DNA from: Bacteroidota bacterium
GTDB lineage: Bacteria; Bacteroidota; Bacteroidia; B-17B0; Aurantibacillaceae
Assembly: GCA_019638705.1 (NCBI GenBank)
Contig: JAHBTI010000012.1
Location: 1-64,000, forward strand
Direction: 5' to 3'
Length of the DNA: 64,000 bases
Part shown: positions 8,872 through 18,082 of the stretch, in pieces
Layout: each line of letters begins with the position of its first letter
Numbering within the stretch: the first letter of the stretch is position 1
Notes under the pieces: model-generated
Database searches by the model: none
What the model was told of the DNA's origin: nothing
What the model saw: only the letters and a program-made list of their open reading frames with translations
Program-made: the position numbers and the translations under genes

Positions 8872-8907
8872 TTATTTATTTGTTTATTTATTTGTTTATT
8901 TATTTGA
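8872..8907. repeat. Three tandem 12-bp repeats in the operon leader
   Basis: The unit TTATTTATTTGT occurs twice exactly (8872-8883, 8884-8895) and once with a final A (8896-8907). The block sits between the receptor stop (8921) and the lipoprotein start (8863). Slippage here would alter the spacer only, not a reading frame. Confidence 0.85.
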
Positions 8908-8920
8908 TTGAATTAAAATT

Positions 8921-11356
8921 TTAAAAAATCTTGTATGTAATTTTTCCGTAAAAGGCTCTGCCGGGTTTTTGCAATGCCCAGTTATCAAACACTTGTCGGT
9001 CAAACATATTTTTGGCATCAAAACTGAACGTTATTTTTTGGTTGGGCAAGGTGTAAGCAATGCCTAAATCATGTACAATTTGTGTGGGAATAATCGGTTT
9101 GTTGTTTCTGCCTATGCCCTCCCAATCGCGAAAAAACTCATGCACATAAGCAAAATTATAATACAAAGCCAGCAGCGATTTTTTTTGAATAACATTTTTC
9201 AAATTAATGCGCACGTTGTTGTTTGCCGTAAAGTAAGGGGCGTTGCGCAAACGTTTTTGATAGTAATAATATTTTCCGCCGTTTCGGTCAAACTCGGTAT
9301 TAAAGCGTGCATTAAAAACTGATGCGCCCGCGCTGTAATAAATCACCTGGTTGTAATTGTAATTCAATTCCGCATCTATGCCTTTGCTCAAAACGTGTTC
9401 CAAATTTTCAAACCGGTATGTTTCCGAAACCTGTGTGGGAACGCCCTGACGTATCATATCTGCCGTGTTGCGATAAAACACCGTTGTTACCAAACCAAGT
9501 TGGTGTTTTCCTAAATCAAAGTTTCCGAGATTTAAGCCAGCATTCAAGTTGTTGCTTTTTTCGGCTTTCAAATCAAAAGCGGGGTCAATGTTTTCGGCAC
9601 TGTTACCAAAAATTTCGGTGCTTTCGGGCAATCTCACCGCTTTTTCAACCGAGGCTACCAGCATAACGTGCCTAACAAGGGTGTATGACAAAGCGAAACC
9701 AAAGCCTGTATTTTTATTTTGTTTGTTTACACTGTAAGGCGAGTAGGTGCCTGTTCTCGTATCGCGGGTGGCATCGCGCAGCTTTAAATTCTGTATGTAA
9801 TGTTTTGCAAACAACGATGATTTTAATCTGTCGTTAAACAACGCACTTTCCAACGAAACAGAAATAACCTGTTTGGTGAGATGGCGCGTGCCAATCATAT
9901 CGCGTATTTCTTCTGACATCAACGCATCGTCTTGTTTGCGCACAAAACCCGTCATTAAATAATTGGCATTTAAACGCAGTTGCGGCAAAAAGCGGTACGA
10001 AGCATTGGCGCGGCTCACCACATTTTTTTCAAGGTTTGTAAGCACGGTTGGGTTGCTTCCTTCTGCGCCGCTAATCCATTTGTCCCAAACGCCGTCTCCG
10101 TTGGCATCAATTTTTTGCCCAAACCAGTTATAAATGTAAGGCACGGTATCCACCACCAAACGGTCAAGCATGGAATACGCCGCAAAAGCCGACACATCTA
10201 ATTTTTTAATCAGGTTTTTCTTTGTATAATTAACATTAAGCTGCTGCGTGTTTTGTTTTGAATGGCGGTTTCCGTAAACAACTTCCATAGTTGCACCGTG
10301 CTGAATTTCTTTTTTCATGCCCGAAAGCACCGCACCGATTAAAAACTGGTCAGCCCATTTTACGTTGGTAAAACCAATTTCCGCTTTTCCGCCCAAAGAA
10401 CTGTAACCATCGTGAAAACGTTTGGCGCGCACTTTTTCCACACGCCCTGTGGTGGGATTGGTAATGTAAACTTTGTCGCCCCACACATCGTAGCTGTTAT
10501 CCGAATAATTATAAAATCCCGAAGCACGAACGGTTAAACCGTTTTTGGTATTGCGATAGCCGCCGTTTACGTTGGTTTGATGTGTGTTGAATGACCCGAA
10601 CGAATAAGAAACATTCAAGGTATTTTGCAACGATTTTTTAAGCACCACATTAATTGCCCCGCCAAGTGCATCGTCTGACAGGTAAGATGGAATAACACCT
10701 TTGTAAACCTCAATGCGCTCAATCATAGAATTTGGAATGCTGTTCAACGAAAACGAAGGACCATAACTTGAAATAGGAACACCGTCAATAAAAATGCGAA
10801 TGGAATTTCCCGTTAAGCCGTTAATGTTATACTCCACCTGCGAACCCAAACCGCCCGTTTGTCTGATTCTTACGCCCGCCGTTCTGTCTAACAGTTCATT
10901 TGCCTGAATGGATTGCATTTCTACATTTTTTGTTTCAATCACATTTACGGCAAACCCTGTTTCTTCAATGATGCGTTTTTCACTTTGCGTTTCTATGGTA
11001 ACTTCGTTTAAACTTTTTGAAGACTGTTCAACCTGAACGTTTTTGCGAATGTTTGCTGCGTTTACAGTTACGGTTTCGCTGCGCGGAGGCAAACCAAATG
11101 CGGTAATTATAACACGGTAAGTATTATAAGGCAAGTTTTTAATTTCAAATTTTCCGTTTTCATCAACTACCTGCGAAATGTTTAACTCCTGAATTTGAAT
11201 AACCGCATCTTGCGCCGCAGAACCGTCCGAGTGTGTAATTTTTCCGCTCACAGAACCTGTTTGCGCGCTTGCATTAAAAACAACACAAAAAAACGCAATA
11301 AACAGAAAAACCGTTTTGTTATTTCTTGAAACTATGTTGTAAGCCTTGTGCAGCAC
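8921..11356 (-). CDS. TonB-dependent outer-membrane receptor (XusA-like)
   Basis: An 811-residue receptor with signal peptide to about residue 31. Next is a carboxypeptidase-regulatory-like domain (GSVSGKITHSDGSAAQDAVIQI, about 33-115), then a plug with VEMQSIQANELLDRTAGVRIRQ and ERIEVYKGVIPSYL. A 22-strand barrel follows, ending in FYGKITYKIF with the terminal aromatic. The barrel contains a DANGDGVWDKW segment that may be a calcium or cation loop. It heads an operon with the DUF4374 lipoprotein and PepSY protein, so the substrate is probably a ferric siderophore. The 185-bp upstream gap carries two dyads that look like a regulator target. Confidence 0.9.
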   Translation of the reverse strand: MLHKAYNIVSRNNKTVFLFIAFFCVVFNASAQTGSVSGKITHSDGSAAQDAVIQIQELNISQVVDENGKFEIKNLPYNTYRVIITAFGLPPRSETVTVNAANIRKNVQVEQSSKSLNEVTIETQSEKRIIEETGFAVNVIETKNVEMQSIQANELLDRTAGVRIRQTGGLGSQVEYNINGLTGNSIRIFIDGVPISSYGPSFSLNSIPNSMIERIEVYKGVIPSYLSDDALGGAINVVLKKSLQNTLNVSYSFGSFNTHQTNVNGGYRNTKNGLTVRASGFYNYSDNSYDVWGDKVYITNPTTGRVEKVRAKRFHDGYSSLGGKAEIGFTNVKWADQFLIGAVLSGMKKEIQHGATMEVVYGNRHSKQNTQQLNVNYTKKNLIKKLDVSAFAAYSMLDRLVVDTVPYIYNWFGQKIDANGDGVWDKWISGAEGSNPTVLTNLEKNVVSRANASYRFLPQLRLNANYLMTGFVRKQDDALMSEEIRDMIGTRHLTKQVISVSLESALFNDRLKSSLFAKHYIQNLKLRDATRDTRTGTYSPYSVNKQNKNTGFGFALSYTLVRHVMLVASVEKAVRLPESTEIFGNSAENIDPAFDLKAEKSNNLNAGLNLGNFDLGKHQLGLVTTVFYRNTADMIRQGVPTQVSETYRFENLEHVLSKGIDAELNYNYNQVIYYSAGASVFNARFNTEFDRNGGKYYYYQKRLRNAPYFTANNNVRINLKNVIQKKSLLALYYNFAYVHEFFRDWEGIGRNNKPIIPTQIVHDLGIAYTLPNQKITFSFDAKNMFDRQVFDNWALQKPGRAFYGKITYKIF

Positions 11357-11374
11357 GTGTTTTGCTTGTTATTT

Positions 11375-11446
11375 AGACTAATTTTACTTTTGGCGCAGCA
11401 AAAGAAATACATTAGTCTGTTTTGGGCAATACCGTAAATATGGTAT
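11375..11446. promoter_or_regulatory. Nested dyads upstream of the TonB receptor, probable operator
   Basis: AGACTAAT (11375-11382) and ATTAGTCT (11411-11418) form outer arms around a second pair, CTTTTG (11387-11392) and CAAAAG (11399-11404). A third dyad, ATACC/GGTAT (11429-11433 and 11442-11446), lies 10 bp further upstream of the receptor. They lie 19-90 bp ahead of the start codon, where an iron-responsive repressor would be expected. Which regulator binds cannot be told; no clean TAnnTTTG box was found on this strand. Confidence 0.5.
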
Positions 11447-11619
11447 ATGTTTTGAATACGTTTGATTTTTAAGAGATTAACAAAACGAGCGAAGAATTAT
11501 TTAATGGTGTGGTAATAGCTCTTTAACCTTACACTGTAGAATTGAACATCACATCATCATGTAACCTCCCTTTCCCCATTAAAATCTTCTTAAATTCGCG
11601 GTCTAATTTTTTAAAGAAA

Positions 11620-13053
11620 ATGGCACGTTTACGCATTAAAGACATCTTAACAACCACGCCCGAAAACCAACAAATTACCGTAAAGGGGTGGGTACGCACA
11701 TTTCGCAACAATTCGTTCATTGCCTTGAATGACGGCTCTACCAACAATAATTTGCAAGTGGTAATTGACTTTAATAACGTGCCAGAAGAAACTTTGAAAC
11801 GCATTACCACAGGCGCGGCGGTGCAGGCTACGGGAATTTTAATTCCTTCGTTAGGCAAAGGACAAAGCGTGGAAGTAAAAGCCGAAAGCATTGAAATCAT
11901 CGGCGACAGCGATGCAGAGAAATATCCCTTGCAACCAAAAAAGCACAGTTTGGAATTTTTGCGCGAAATTGCTCATTTACGTTTTCGTACCAATACGTTT
12001 GGCGCGGTGTTTCGTGTACGCAACTCCTTGGCGTTTGCCGTTCACAAATTTTTTAATGAAAAAGGATTTCTCTACATACACACGCCAATCATTACTTCCA
12101 ACGATGCCGAAGGTGCGGGCGAAATGTTTCATGTAACCAATTTTGACATTGCCAATCCGCCAAAAGACGAAAACGGCAACGTGGATTACAAGCAAGATTT
12201 TTTTGGCAAAGCTACCAATCTCACTGTTTCAGGGCAGTTGGAGGGCGAGTTGGCTGCCATGGCGTTTTCGGATATTTATACGTTTGGACCAACGTTCCGT
12301 GCGGAAAACAGCAACACGGCGCGCCACTTAGCGGAATTTTGGATGATAGAACCCGAAATGGCGTTTTGCGATTTGCAGGACAATATGAATATGGCGGAAG
12401 AAATGTTGCAATATGTTATCCGTTACGCGCTTGAAAACAACAAAGAAGACATTGAGTTTTTGAGCCAACGTTTGGAAGAAGAAGAAAAGCAAAAACCTCA
12501 AAACGAACGCAGCGAAATGACTTTGTTGCAAAAACTTCAATTTTGCTTAGACAACAAATTTGAGCGCGTTACTTACACACAAGCCATTGAAATTTTGCGC
12601 GAAAGCAATCACAACAAAAAGAAAAAATTTCAATACTTGGTAAACGAGTGGGGCGTTGATTTGCAAAGCGAGCACGAGCGTTATTTGGTAGAAAAACATT
12701 TTAAAAAGCCGGTGATTTTAATTGATTACCCTAAAGAAATTAAAGCCTTTTATATGCGCCAAAACGAAGACGGAAAAACTGTTGCAGCAATGGATATTTT
12801 GTTTCCGGGCATTGGCGAAATTGTCGGCGGTTCGCAGCGCGAAGAACGTTTGGAAAAATTAGAAACACGCATGAAAGAAATCGGTATTCCCGCCGAAGAA
12901 TTAGATTGGTATTTAGATACGCGCCGTTTTGGCTCAAACCCGCACGCAGGATTTGGCTTGGGTTTTGAGCGTTTGGTGTTGTTCGTTACAGGCATGACAA
13001 ATATCCGCGATGTTATTCCTTTTCCGAGAACGCCGAAGAATTGTGAGTTCTGA
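11620..13053 (+). CDS. asnS: Asparaginyl-tRNA synthetase
   Basis: Class IIb synthetase of 477 residues charging tRNA-Asn in the cytosol. An OB-fold anticodon-binding domain (about residues 15-105, [20 protein letters not shown]) precedes the catalytic core. Motif 2 is seen as [20 protein letters not shown] and motif 3 as [16 protein letters not shown], with the usual end [14 protein letters not shown]. The ATG at 11620 is preferred over an in-frame ATG at 11542, whose 26 extra residues look like leader DNA and match nothing in the family. It is divergent from the TonB receptor and convergent with the M23 peptidase gene. Confidence 0.95.
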   Translation: MARLRIKDILTTTPENQQITVKGWVRTFRNNSFIALNDGSTNNNLQVVIDFNNVPEETLKRITTGAAVQATGILIPSLGKGQSVEVKAESIEIIGDSDAEKYPLQPKKHSLEFLREIAHLRFRTNTFGAVFRVRNSLAFAVHKFFNEKGFLYIHTPIITSNDAEGAGEMFHVTNFDIANPPKDENGNVDYKQDFFGKATNLTVSGQLEGELAAMAFSDIYTFGPTFRAENSNTARHLAEFWMIEPEMAFCDLQDNMNMAEEMLQYVIRYALENNKEDIEFLSQRLEEEEKQKPQNERSEMTLLQKLQFCLDNKFERVTYTQAIEILRESNHNKKKKFQYLVNEWGVDLQSEHERYLVEKHFKKPVILIDYPKEIKAFYMRQNEDGKTVAAMDILFPGIGEIVGGSQREERLEKLETRMKEIGIPAEELDWYLDTRRFGSNPHAGFGLGFERLVLFVTGMTNIRDVIPFPRTPKNCEF

Positions 13054-13071
13054 TATAGAAATACACCCCCT

Positions 13072-14766
13072 CTACTCCACAACCACTTTTTTCACAGTAC
13101 TTATATTGTTTGCGCCTGCGGTTACTTTGATAAAATACAAACCTTTTTCTTTGGGCAACTGAATAAGCAGATTGTTTTTATTGACAGCTTGCTTTGTGCT
13201 TTGCACAATTTCACCCATGCTGTTTATTACTTCAATGCGCGCTTCTGCGCCAAGCAGCGGAAACTGCAACATCACTTCACCGCTTGTGGGGTTGGGAAAC
13301 ACCTGTGTATTAAGATTAAGAAAATTTTGTTCCGTAATGCCTGTGCCGTTAGCAGGTGTAGTGGCGCAAGCCGTGTTGCTAAACGCGCTTGTGCCCGCGC
13401 TGTTGGTGGCAGTTGTCTGATAGCAGTAAGTTGTGGTATAGCTTAACCCTGTGTGGGTGTACGTTGTGGTATTGGCAGGCAAAGTAGCCAGCACCGTATA
13501 ATTTGACACGCCACCTTTGTTATAATACAGCACAAAATTATCTTCGTCGTTGCTGTTATCTGTCCAAGTTATGTTATTGGTAAGACTGCCGTTATTGGCA
13601 GCAGTTAAGTTAAGCGGAGCATTGGGTGCTGTGCCCGGTTCAGTGGTGGGGGTAGCAACACAATTAATCGTAAATATTTTAGAACAGCTTACGCCGTCAT
13701 ACGTTGCTTCAAACGTATAGGTACCTGCCACAGAGGGCAACACTCGGGTTGAAAACGCATATAAAAATTTATAGTTGTTGGCGTTGGTATAAGTCCAGCT
13801 GCTGAAAATGCTGCCATTGGGGTTAATAATTTGCATATTAGCCGTTAAGCTGCTTGTTGCGTTTCGCATAAAAATATAAAACCTTGCCGATGCCCCTGCT
13901 GCAAAACAACTGTCTTCATTAGAACTTTCGGTTGTGGGGCAAGCAGGAAACACAGGCGGCACATTGTTCATTTGGACTTTTAAAATAGCAGGCTCGGTAT
14001 AGGGTTTTTGATTTGCCCACCACGAAGTGGCATTTAACGTATTACAACTTCCTGCAAAGGGGTCTTGCAAGGTATTGGCAGTAGCCCCGTTCCAAATTTC
14101 AAAATGGAGGTGCGGTCCGTCTGAATTGCCTGAACTTCCCACTATGCCAAGGTATTCGGCAACAGATACCGTTTGCCCGATTGTTTTGGTTGTTACCGAA
14201 TTCATTTTCATGTGATAGTAAAAAGCGCGTGAGTTGTCGGCGTGCTGAATGACAATGTAATTTGCAGGTAAATTATTCAGCGCACAGTTTTTATCAAAGT
14301 TTCCGTCCGCTTTTGCAATAATTGTTCCTGCCGCTGCTGCAATAACTTCTACCTCATCGTTCAGCAGTTTGTAAAAAGGATAGGGTGCTGTGGAAATATC
14401 CGTGCCTCTGTGTCCGTCGTAAGTAACATTTCCGCAATTCCAGTCTTGAATACCGGGGCTTGCGGCATCATGGTCGGCATAATTGCTGATGTAATAATAC
14501 CCGCAATCCTTAAATCCGTTGGCACTTTTCAGGGGAAAATCAAGCAAGGTAGTCATGGTTTTTTGATGTGCGTTATTCAACTCCAACAACTTCACGTTAT
14601 CTGCACATTGCTGTTCAATCTGTTTATATTCTTCCTCTGTTATGCAAGGGTGCTTGGCATCATTGGCTGTAAGGGGGTAGCCTTCGCCTGTTTCAAATGA
14701 TAAATCCTGAGCGGATATTACGAATGGCAGTAAAAGAAAGAAAGAAATGAGTGGATTTTTTTTCAT
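13072..14766 (-). CDS. Secreted M23 metallopeptidase with Fn3 and T9SS sorting domains
   Basis: A 564-residue exported protein with signal peptide MKKNPLISFFLLLPFVISAQ. The M23 (LytM-like) zinc peptidase domain spans about residues 90-245: YDGHRGTDIS supplies the H-x3-D ligand pair and GPHLHFEIW the second His motif, with IVIQHADNS and YYHMKM between. A fibronectin type III domain follows (about 375-470, APLNLTAANNGS...NNITWTDNS). A T9SS type A domain closes it (VFPNPTSGEVML...KGLYFIKV). Cleavage of peptidoglycan or of Gly-rich peptides at the cell surface is the likely activity. It is monocistronic. Confidence 0.88.
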   Translation of the reverse strand: MKKNPLISFFLLLPFVISAQDLSFETGEGYPLTANDAKHPCITEEEYKQIEQQCADNVKLLELNNAHQKTMTTLLDFPLKSANGFKDCGYYYISNYADHDAASPGIQDWNCGNVTYDGHRGTDISTAPYPFYKLLNDEVEVIAAAAGTIIAKADGNFDKNCALNNLPANYIVIQHADNSRAFYYHMKMNSVTTKTIGQTVSVAEYLGIVGSSGNSDGPHLHFEIWNGATANTLQDPFAGSCNTLNATSWWANQKPYTEPAILKVQMNNVPPVFPACPTTESSNEDSCFAAGASARFYIFMRNATSSLTANMQIINPNGSIFSSWTYTNANNYKFLYAFSTRVLPSVAGTYTFEATYDGVSCSKIFTINCVATPTTEPGTAPNAPLNLTAANNGSLTNNITWTDNSNDEDNFVLYYNKGGVSNYTVLATLPANTTTYTHTGLSYTTTYCYQTTATNSAGTSAFSNTACATTPANGTGITEQNFLNLNTQVFPNPTSGEVMLQFPLLGAEARIEVINSMGEIVQSTKQAVNKNNLLIQLPKEKGLYFIKVTAGANNISTVKKVVVE

Positions 14767-14823
14767 ACGATGTGTGTTTTTATTAGCCTGATGTGTACTT
14801 TGTTTTCAAAAGTAATTAATTTT

Positions 14824-15927
14824 TCACAACGCCACCGCACTCCCCTCACCCACCAAAAAAATGCGGTGTTCTATTTGTTTTTGGTTAAACAGTTCGTTCA
14901 TGCGTTCGGGGTGCGTGTCGGTAATAAACACCTGCCCGAATTTGTCGCTGCTTACAAGCTCCAACAATTTGGTAAAACGTTCTTCATCTAATTTGTCGTA
15001 CACATCGTCCAACAACAACAAAGGCTTGGTGTTTTTTTGCTCTTTGATAAATTCAAACTGCGCTAATTTCAGCGCAAGCAAATACGATTTTTGTTGCCCC
15101 TGCGAAGCAAATTTTTTTAAACTGAAACCGTTCAGCACAAATTCCAAATCGTCTTTGTGCGCACCAACCGTGGTGTATTGCACGGCTCTGTCGCGCGGCA
15201 GGGAAGTAAGCAAAGCTGTTTTAAATTCTTTTTCGCCCAACGAGTTTTCGTATTCCAACGCTACATCTTCGCGACTGTTGCTGATGAAATTGTAATAAAA
15301 ATTAAACAGCGGAATAAATTGCTTCAAAAATTCGCGGCGAATGTCCAAAATGCTGTTGCCGTGCAAAATCAGTTGTTCGTCCCATATTTCAAGGGTTTCC
15401 GAATCAAAGGTTCGTGTTTCCGCAAAATGTTTCAGTAAAGCATTGCGTTGCTTCAGCACTTGGTTGTACGAAATCAGTTTGTCCAAATAAAACTTGTTGT
15501 ACTGCGAAATAATACCATCTAAAAATTTCCGTCGCAACTCGCTGCTGCCGTTTATCAAGTCCGCATCGTTGGGCGAAATCATCACCAAGGGAAAACGCCC
15601 GATGTGTTCGCTCAAACGCTCGTATTCTTTTTTGTTATTTTTAAACACTTTTTTATGATTGCGTTTCAGTCCGCAATACACCTCATGTTCCTCGTCAAAC
15701 GAATTAAAATAGCCTTGCAGCACAAAAAATTCTTCCCGGTGTTTTATGTTTTGGCTGTCTGCCGAATTAAAAAAACTTTTGCAGAACGAGAGGTAATAAA
15801 TCGCGTCTAACAGATTGGTTTTTCCCATGCCGTTGTTGCCCACAAAACAGTTTATTTTGTCTGAGAATTTGGCTTCAAACTCGCTGTAATTCTTAAAATT
15901 GATAAGGGAAAGTTGTTTTAAAAACAT
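14824..15927 (-). CDS. recF: DNA replication and repair protein RecF
   Basis: SMC-like ABC ATPase of 367 residues acting with RecO and RecR at single-strand gaps. The Walker A loop is GNNGMGKT (residues 30-37), the signature region FASQGQQKSYLLALKLAQ, and Walker B PLLLLDDVYDKLD. The ATG at 15925-15927 (MFLKQLSLINFKNY) is the natural family start; a further upstream in-frame ATG would overlap the antitoxin gene. It follows higA by 14 bp on the same strand and has no visible promoter of its own, so transcription from the higBA promoter is likely. Confidence 0.95.
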   Translation of the reverse strand: MFLKQLSLINFKNYSEFEAKFSDKINCFVGNNGMGKTNLLDAIYYLSFCKSFFNSADSQNIKHREEFFVLQGYFNSFDEEHEVYCGLKRNHKKVFKNNKKEYERLSEHIGRFPLVMISPNDADLINGSSELRRKFLDGIISQYNKFYLDKLISYNQVLKQRNALLKHFAETRTFDSETLEIWDEQLILHGNSILDIRREFLKQFIPLFNFYYNFISNSREDVALEYENSLGEKEFKTALLTSLPRDRAVQYTTVGAHKDDLEFVLNGFSLKKFASQGQQKSYLLALKLAQFEFIKEQKNTKPLLLLDDVYDKLDEERFTKLLELVSSDKFGQVFITDTHPERMNELFNQKQIEHRIFLVGEGSAVAL

Positions 15928-15941
15928 GATGTCTGTTGTGT

Positions 15942-16226
15942 TCAAGCCGCGTGTTTGCACAACTCTTTTTTCATGGAATAATATTCGTAACGCACCTGCA
16001 TATTTAAAAAGAAAAGCGCGTTAATGTCTAATGCTTTTTCAAGTTTAATGGCTACGGAAGTAGTAATATTGCGCTTGCCTGTAATAATTTCATTCAGCAT
16101 GGTGGGCGATATGCCCATATCTTCGGCAACCTTTCTTTGGGTAAGCCCGCGGTATTCAATTTCTTCGCTCAATGCCAAACCCGGGTGAAAAAGCTGAGTT
16201 GGCGTTATTTCATTGGCTGTTTTCAT
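15942..16226 (-). CDS. higA: HigA-type XRE antitoxin
   Basis: A 94-residue helix-turn-helix protein of the HigA/VapI family. The pattern HPGLALSEEIEYRGLTQRKVAEDMGISPTMLNEIITGKRNITTSVAIKLEKALDI is the family core: a HxGxxL start, the HTH at about residues 28-48, and ITxxxAxxLExAL. It neutralises HigB and normally represses its own operon as the HigBA complex. It lies 13 bp downstream of the toxin gene, the usual higBA order, and 14 bp upstream of recF. Confidence 0.9.
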   Translation of the reverse strand: MKTANEITPTQLFHPGLALSEEIEYRGLTQRKVAEDMGISPTMLNEIITGKRNITTSVAIKLEKALDINALFFLNMQVRYEYYSMKKELCKHAA

Positions 16227-16239
16227 AGTCTTTATTTTT

Positions 16240-16551
16240 TTAGTGATAATCCGTCAATTCCAATATTCCTAAAATTATTTCGCTTTCATTCAGTTTTCTG
16301 AAACAAATTCTGAACTGATTATCTACCCGTATGGAAAGCTGTCCTTTTCTGTCGCCTTTCAGTTTTTCAAGATTCAGCGATTTAATTTGCCCCATTGTTT
16401 TTAAATCCGGCGCGTCTATCATCTGTCCTATTCTAAACTTATATTTTTCTATAATGTGTTTTCCCAATTTGTATTTTGCCACGCCTTGGTTTACCTCCAA
16501 TTCATACAGTTCCAATACTTTTTTATTCTCAAAGCGAACTACCACGTTCAC
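16240..16551 (-). CDS. higB: HigB-type RelE-superfamily toxin
   Basis: Probable ribosome-dependent mRNA interferase of about 103 residues. The C-terminal half carries the diagnostic LEKLKGDRKGQLSIRVDNQFRICFR and ends LTDYH, as in HigB/YoeB-related toxins. The open frame extends upstream to 16674, but that region overlaps the divergent TPR gene and encodes nothing family-like. The best starts are GTG codons at 16549-16551 or 16543-16545 just before VVVRFENKKV. The non-ATG start would keep toxin output low. It pairs with the HigA gene downstream. Confidence 0.85.
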   Translation of the reverse strand: MNVVVRFENKKVLELYELEVNQGVAKYKLGKHIIEKYKFRIGQMIDAPDLKTMGQIKSLNLEKLKGDRKGQLSIRVDNQFRICFRKLNESEIILGILELTDYH

Positions 16552-16659
16552 AAAAATAGTGAATTTTCGGCAACCACGCCCCTCAAAATTTTTCCCGAAA
16601 TAAAATTTTAACAGCCTTAGAAAAAAAACTATCTTCGCCAACCAAAATTTTAAATACAA

Positions 16660-17406
16660 ATGTCTGACACGCAAGAAACAAATTTAAACAACAACGAAGA
16701 GAACGTTCAAACAACCGAACCGCGCAAAGCAATTGACCCGAGTTTAGAAGGTATTCAGTTGTTTTACGAGCAAAACAAAAAAGCCGTAAACTACATTGGT
16801 GGCGGTTTGCTGGTTGCCATTGTGGCGTTTTTCTTTTTTAAATTTTACTATTTGCCCGAACAGGAAAATGAAGCCGCCAACGAATTGTTTTGGGCTGAAA
16901 ATTATTTTGAAGTGGACAGTTTCAATTTAGCGTTAAAAGGCGGCATTATGGTAAACTCCGCCGACGGTGCAAAACAAATGATGGGCTTTGAGCAGGTAGC
17001 CGAAAATTACGGCATTACCAAAAGCGGAAATTTGGCAAATTACTATGCCGGCGTATGCTATATGCGCACAGGCAATTTTGAGCAAGCCATTGAGTTTTTG
17101 CGTAAATACAGCGGTAAAGACGAAATTATTTCTTCTATTGCATTGGGCGCAATTGGCGATTGCAGCATGGAATTAAACCGTGTGGACGATGCCGTGAAAT
17201 ATTACACCAAAGCTGCCCAAAACAGCCGCAATGCGTTTACTGCGCCCATTTACCTGAAAAAAGCAGGCTTTGCGCACGAGCAAAAAGGAAATTATGCCAA
17301 TGCTTTGGAAGTGTATGAACGCATTCAAAAAGAATTTCCGCGCAGCGAAGAGGGCAGGGAAATTGAACGCGACATTGCCAAAGTAAAGGCTTTGGGAAAT
17401 TTATAA
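16660..17406 (+). CDS. Membrane-anchored TPR protein (YfgM-like)
   Basis: A 248-residue protein. An acidic, Asn/Glu/Thr-rich cytosolic N-terminus (1-45) leads to one transmembrane helix at about 48-66 (YIGGGLLVAIVAFFFFKFYYL). A periplasmic domain of about four TPR motifs follows, for example AALGAIGDCSMELNRVDDAVKYYTKAA-type helices. The layout resembles YfgM/tetratricopeptide-like-domain proteins that assist envelope protein folding, but the partner is not known here. An intrinsic terminator follows. ribH downstream is separated by that terminator and a repeat. Confidence 0.75.
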   Translation: MSDTQETNLNNNEENVQTTEPRKAIDPSLEGIQLFYEQNKKAVNYIGGGLLVAIVAFFFFKFYYLPEQENEAANELFWAENYFEVDSFNLALKGGIMVNSADGAKQMMGFEQVAENYGITKSGNLANYYAGVCYMRTGNFEQAIEFLRKYSGKDEIISSIALGAIGDCSMELNRVDDAVKYYTKAAQNSRNAFTAPIYLKKAGFAHEQKGNYANALEVYERIQKEFPRSEEGREIERDIAKVKALGNL

Positions 17407-17409
17407 ATT

Positions 17410-17440
17410 GAAAAGTCTGCTTCGCGCAGACTTTTTTATT
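17410..17440 (+). terminator. Rho-independent terminator of the TPR gene
   Basis: A 9-bp perfect stem (AAAGTCTGC at 17412-17420 with its complement at 17426-17434) and loop TTCGC are followed by TTTTTTATT. It starts 5 bp after the stop codon. Confidence 0.9.
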
Positions 17441-17446
17441 TTAATG

Positions 17447-17544
17447 AAACCACATAAAACACATAGAGGTTGCAAAGCAACATAACTTATGTGTTTGTTT
17501 AAAAAATTTGGCAAAACTATGCAAACTATGTAACTATGTGGTTT
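17447..17544. repeat. Dispersed CACATAG-type repeat upstream of ribH
   Basis: AAACCACATA (17447-17456) and TATGTGGTTT (17535-17544) are perfect inverted termini around an AT-rich body with several CATA/TATG pairs. A related element with AACCACATAG and CTATGCGGTT termini is at 46330-46464. No coding frame is evident. Confidence 0.6.
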
Positions 17545-17560
17545 AAAGATTAAACATAGT

Positions 17561-18082
17561 ATGAGCAGCGCAAACAAAAATTTATCAGCCTTTGAGGGCA
17601 GCAGCATTCCAAGTGCAAAGCCGTTTAAATTCGGCATTATATTTTCTGAATGGAATTTTGAAATAACCAACGCCTTAAAAGAGGGCGCGCTAAAAACATT
17701 GTTGGATAACGGCGCAGAAAAAGACAACATTATTATAAAAACCGTTCCGGGCAGTTTTGAATTAACGCTTGGGGCGCAATACATGGCAGAACTGACAGAT
17801 GTTGATGCCATAATTTGCTTGGGCTGTGTTATTCAGGGCGAAACACGGCACTTTGATTTTATTTGCGATGCCGTTGCAAAAGGCATTACCAAACTTAACA
17901 TTAAATACAACAAACCTTTTATTTTCGGCGTGCTAACGCCCGATAACCAACAGCAAGCCATTGACCGCGCAGACGGCAAACACGGCAACAAAGGCGATGA
18001 AGCAGCCGTTACCGCCATAAAAATGCTGGCTCTGAAAAAAAGTTTTAACCCCGAAAAAGGAAGTATCGGGTTTTCGCGATGA
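17561..18082 (+). CDS. ribH: 6,7-dimethyl-8-ribityllumazine synthase
   Basis: Penultimate enzyme of riboflavin synthesis, 173 residues, normally forming icosahedral or pentameric assemblies. FGIIFSEWNFEITNAL is the N-terminal substrate strand (FNxxI/W region). VPGSFELTLGAQYM is the second conserved block. CLGCVIQGETRHFDFICDAVAKGI carries the catalytic His (RHFD) and phosphate-binding residues. FGVLTPDNQQQAIDRADG is the last block. It stands alone, without other rib genes and with no FMN riboswitch upstream. Confidence 0.95.
   Translation: MSSANKNLSAFEGSSIPSAKPFKFGIIFSEWNFEITNALKEGALKTLLDNGAEKDNIIIKTVPGSFELTLGAQYMAELTDVDAIICLGCVIQGETRHFDFICDAVAKGITKLNIKYNKPFIFGVLTPDNQQQAIDRADGKHGNKGDEAAVTAIKMLALKKSFNPEKGSIGFSR

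Noticed and set aside
11542-11619. 26-residue N-terminal extension of AsnRS
   Set aside because: The family starts near [10 protein letters not shown]; the extension is leader DNA.
17401-17560. FMN riboswitch ahead of ribH
   Set aside because: The interval is a terminator plus a dispersed repeat; no RFN-box sequence is seen.
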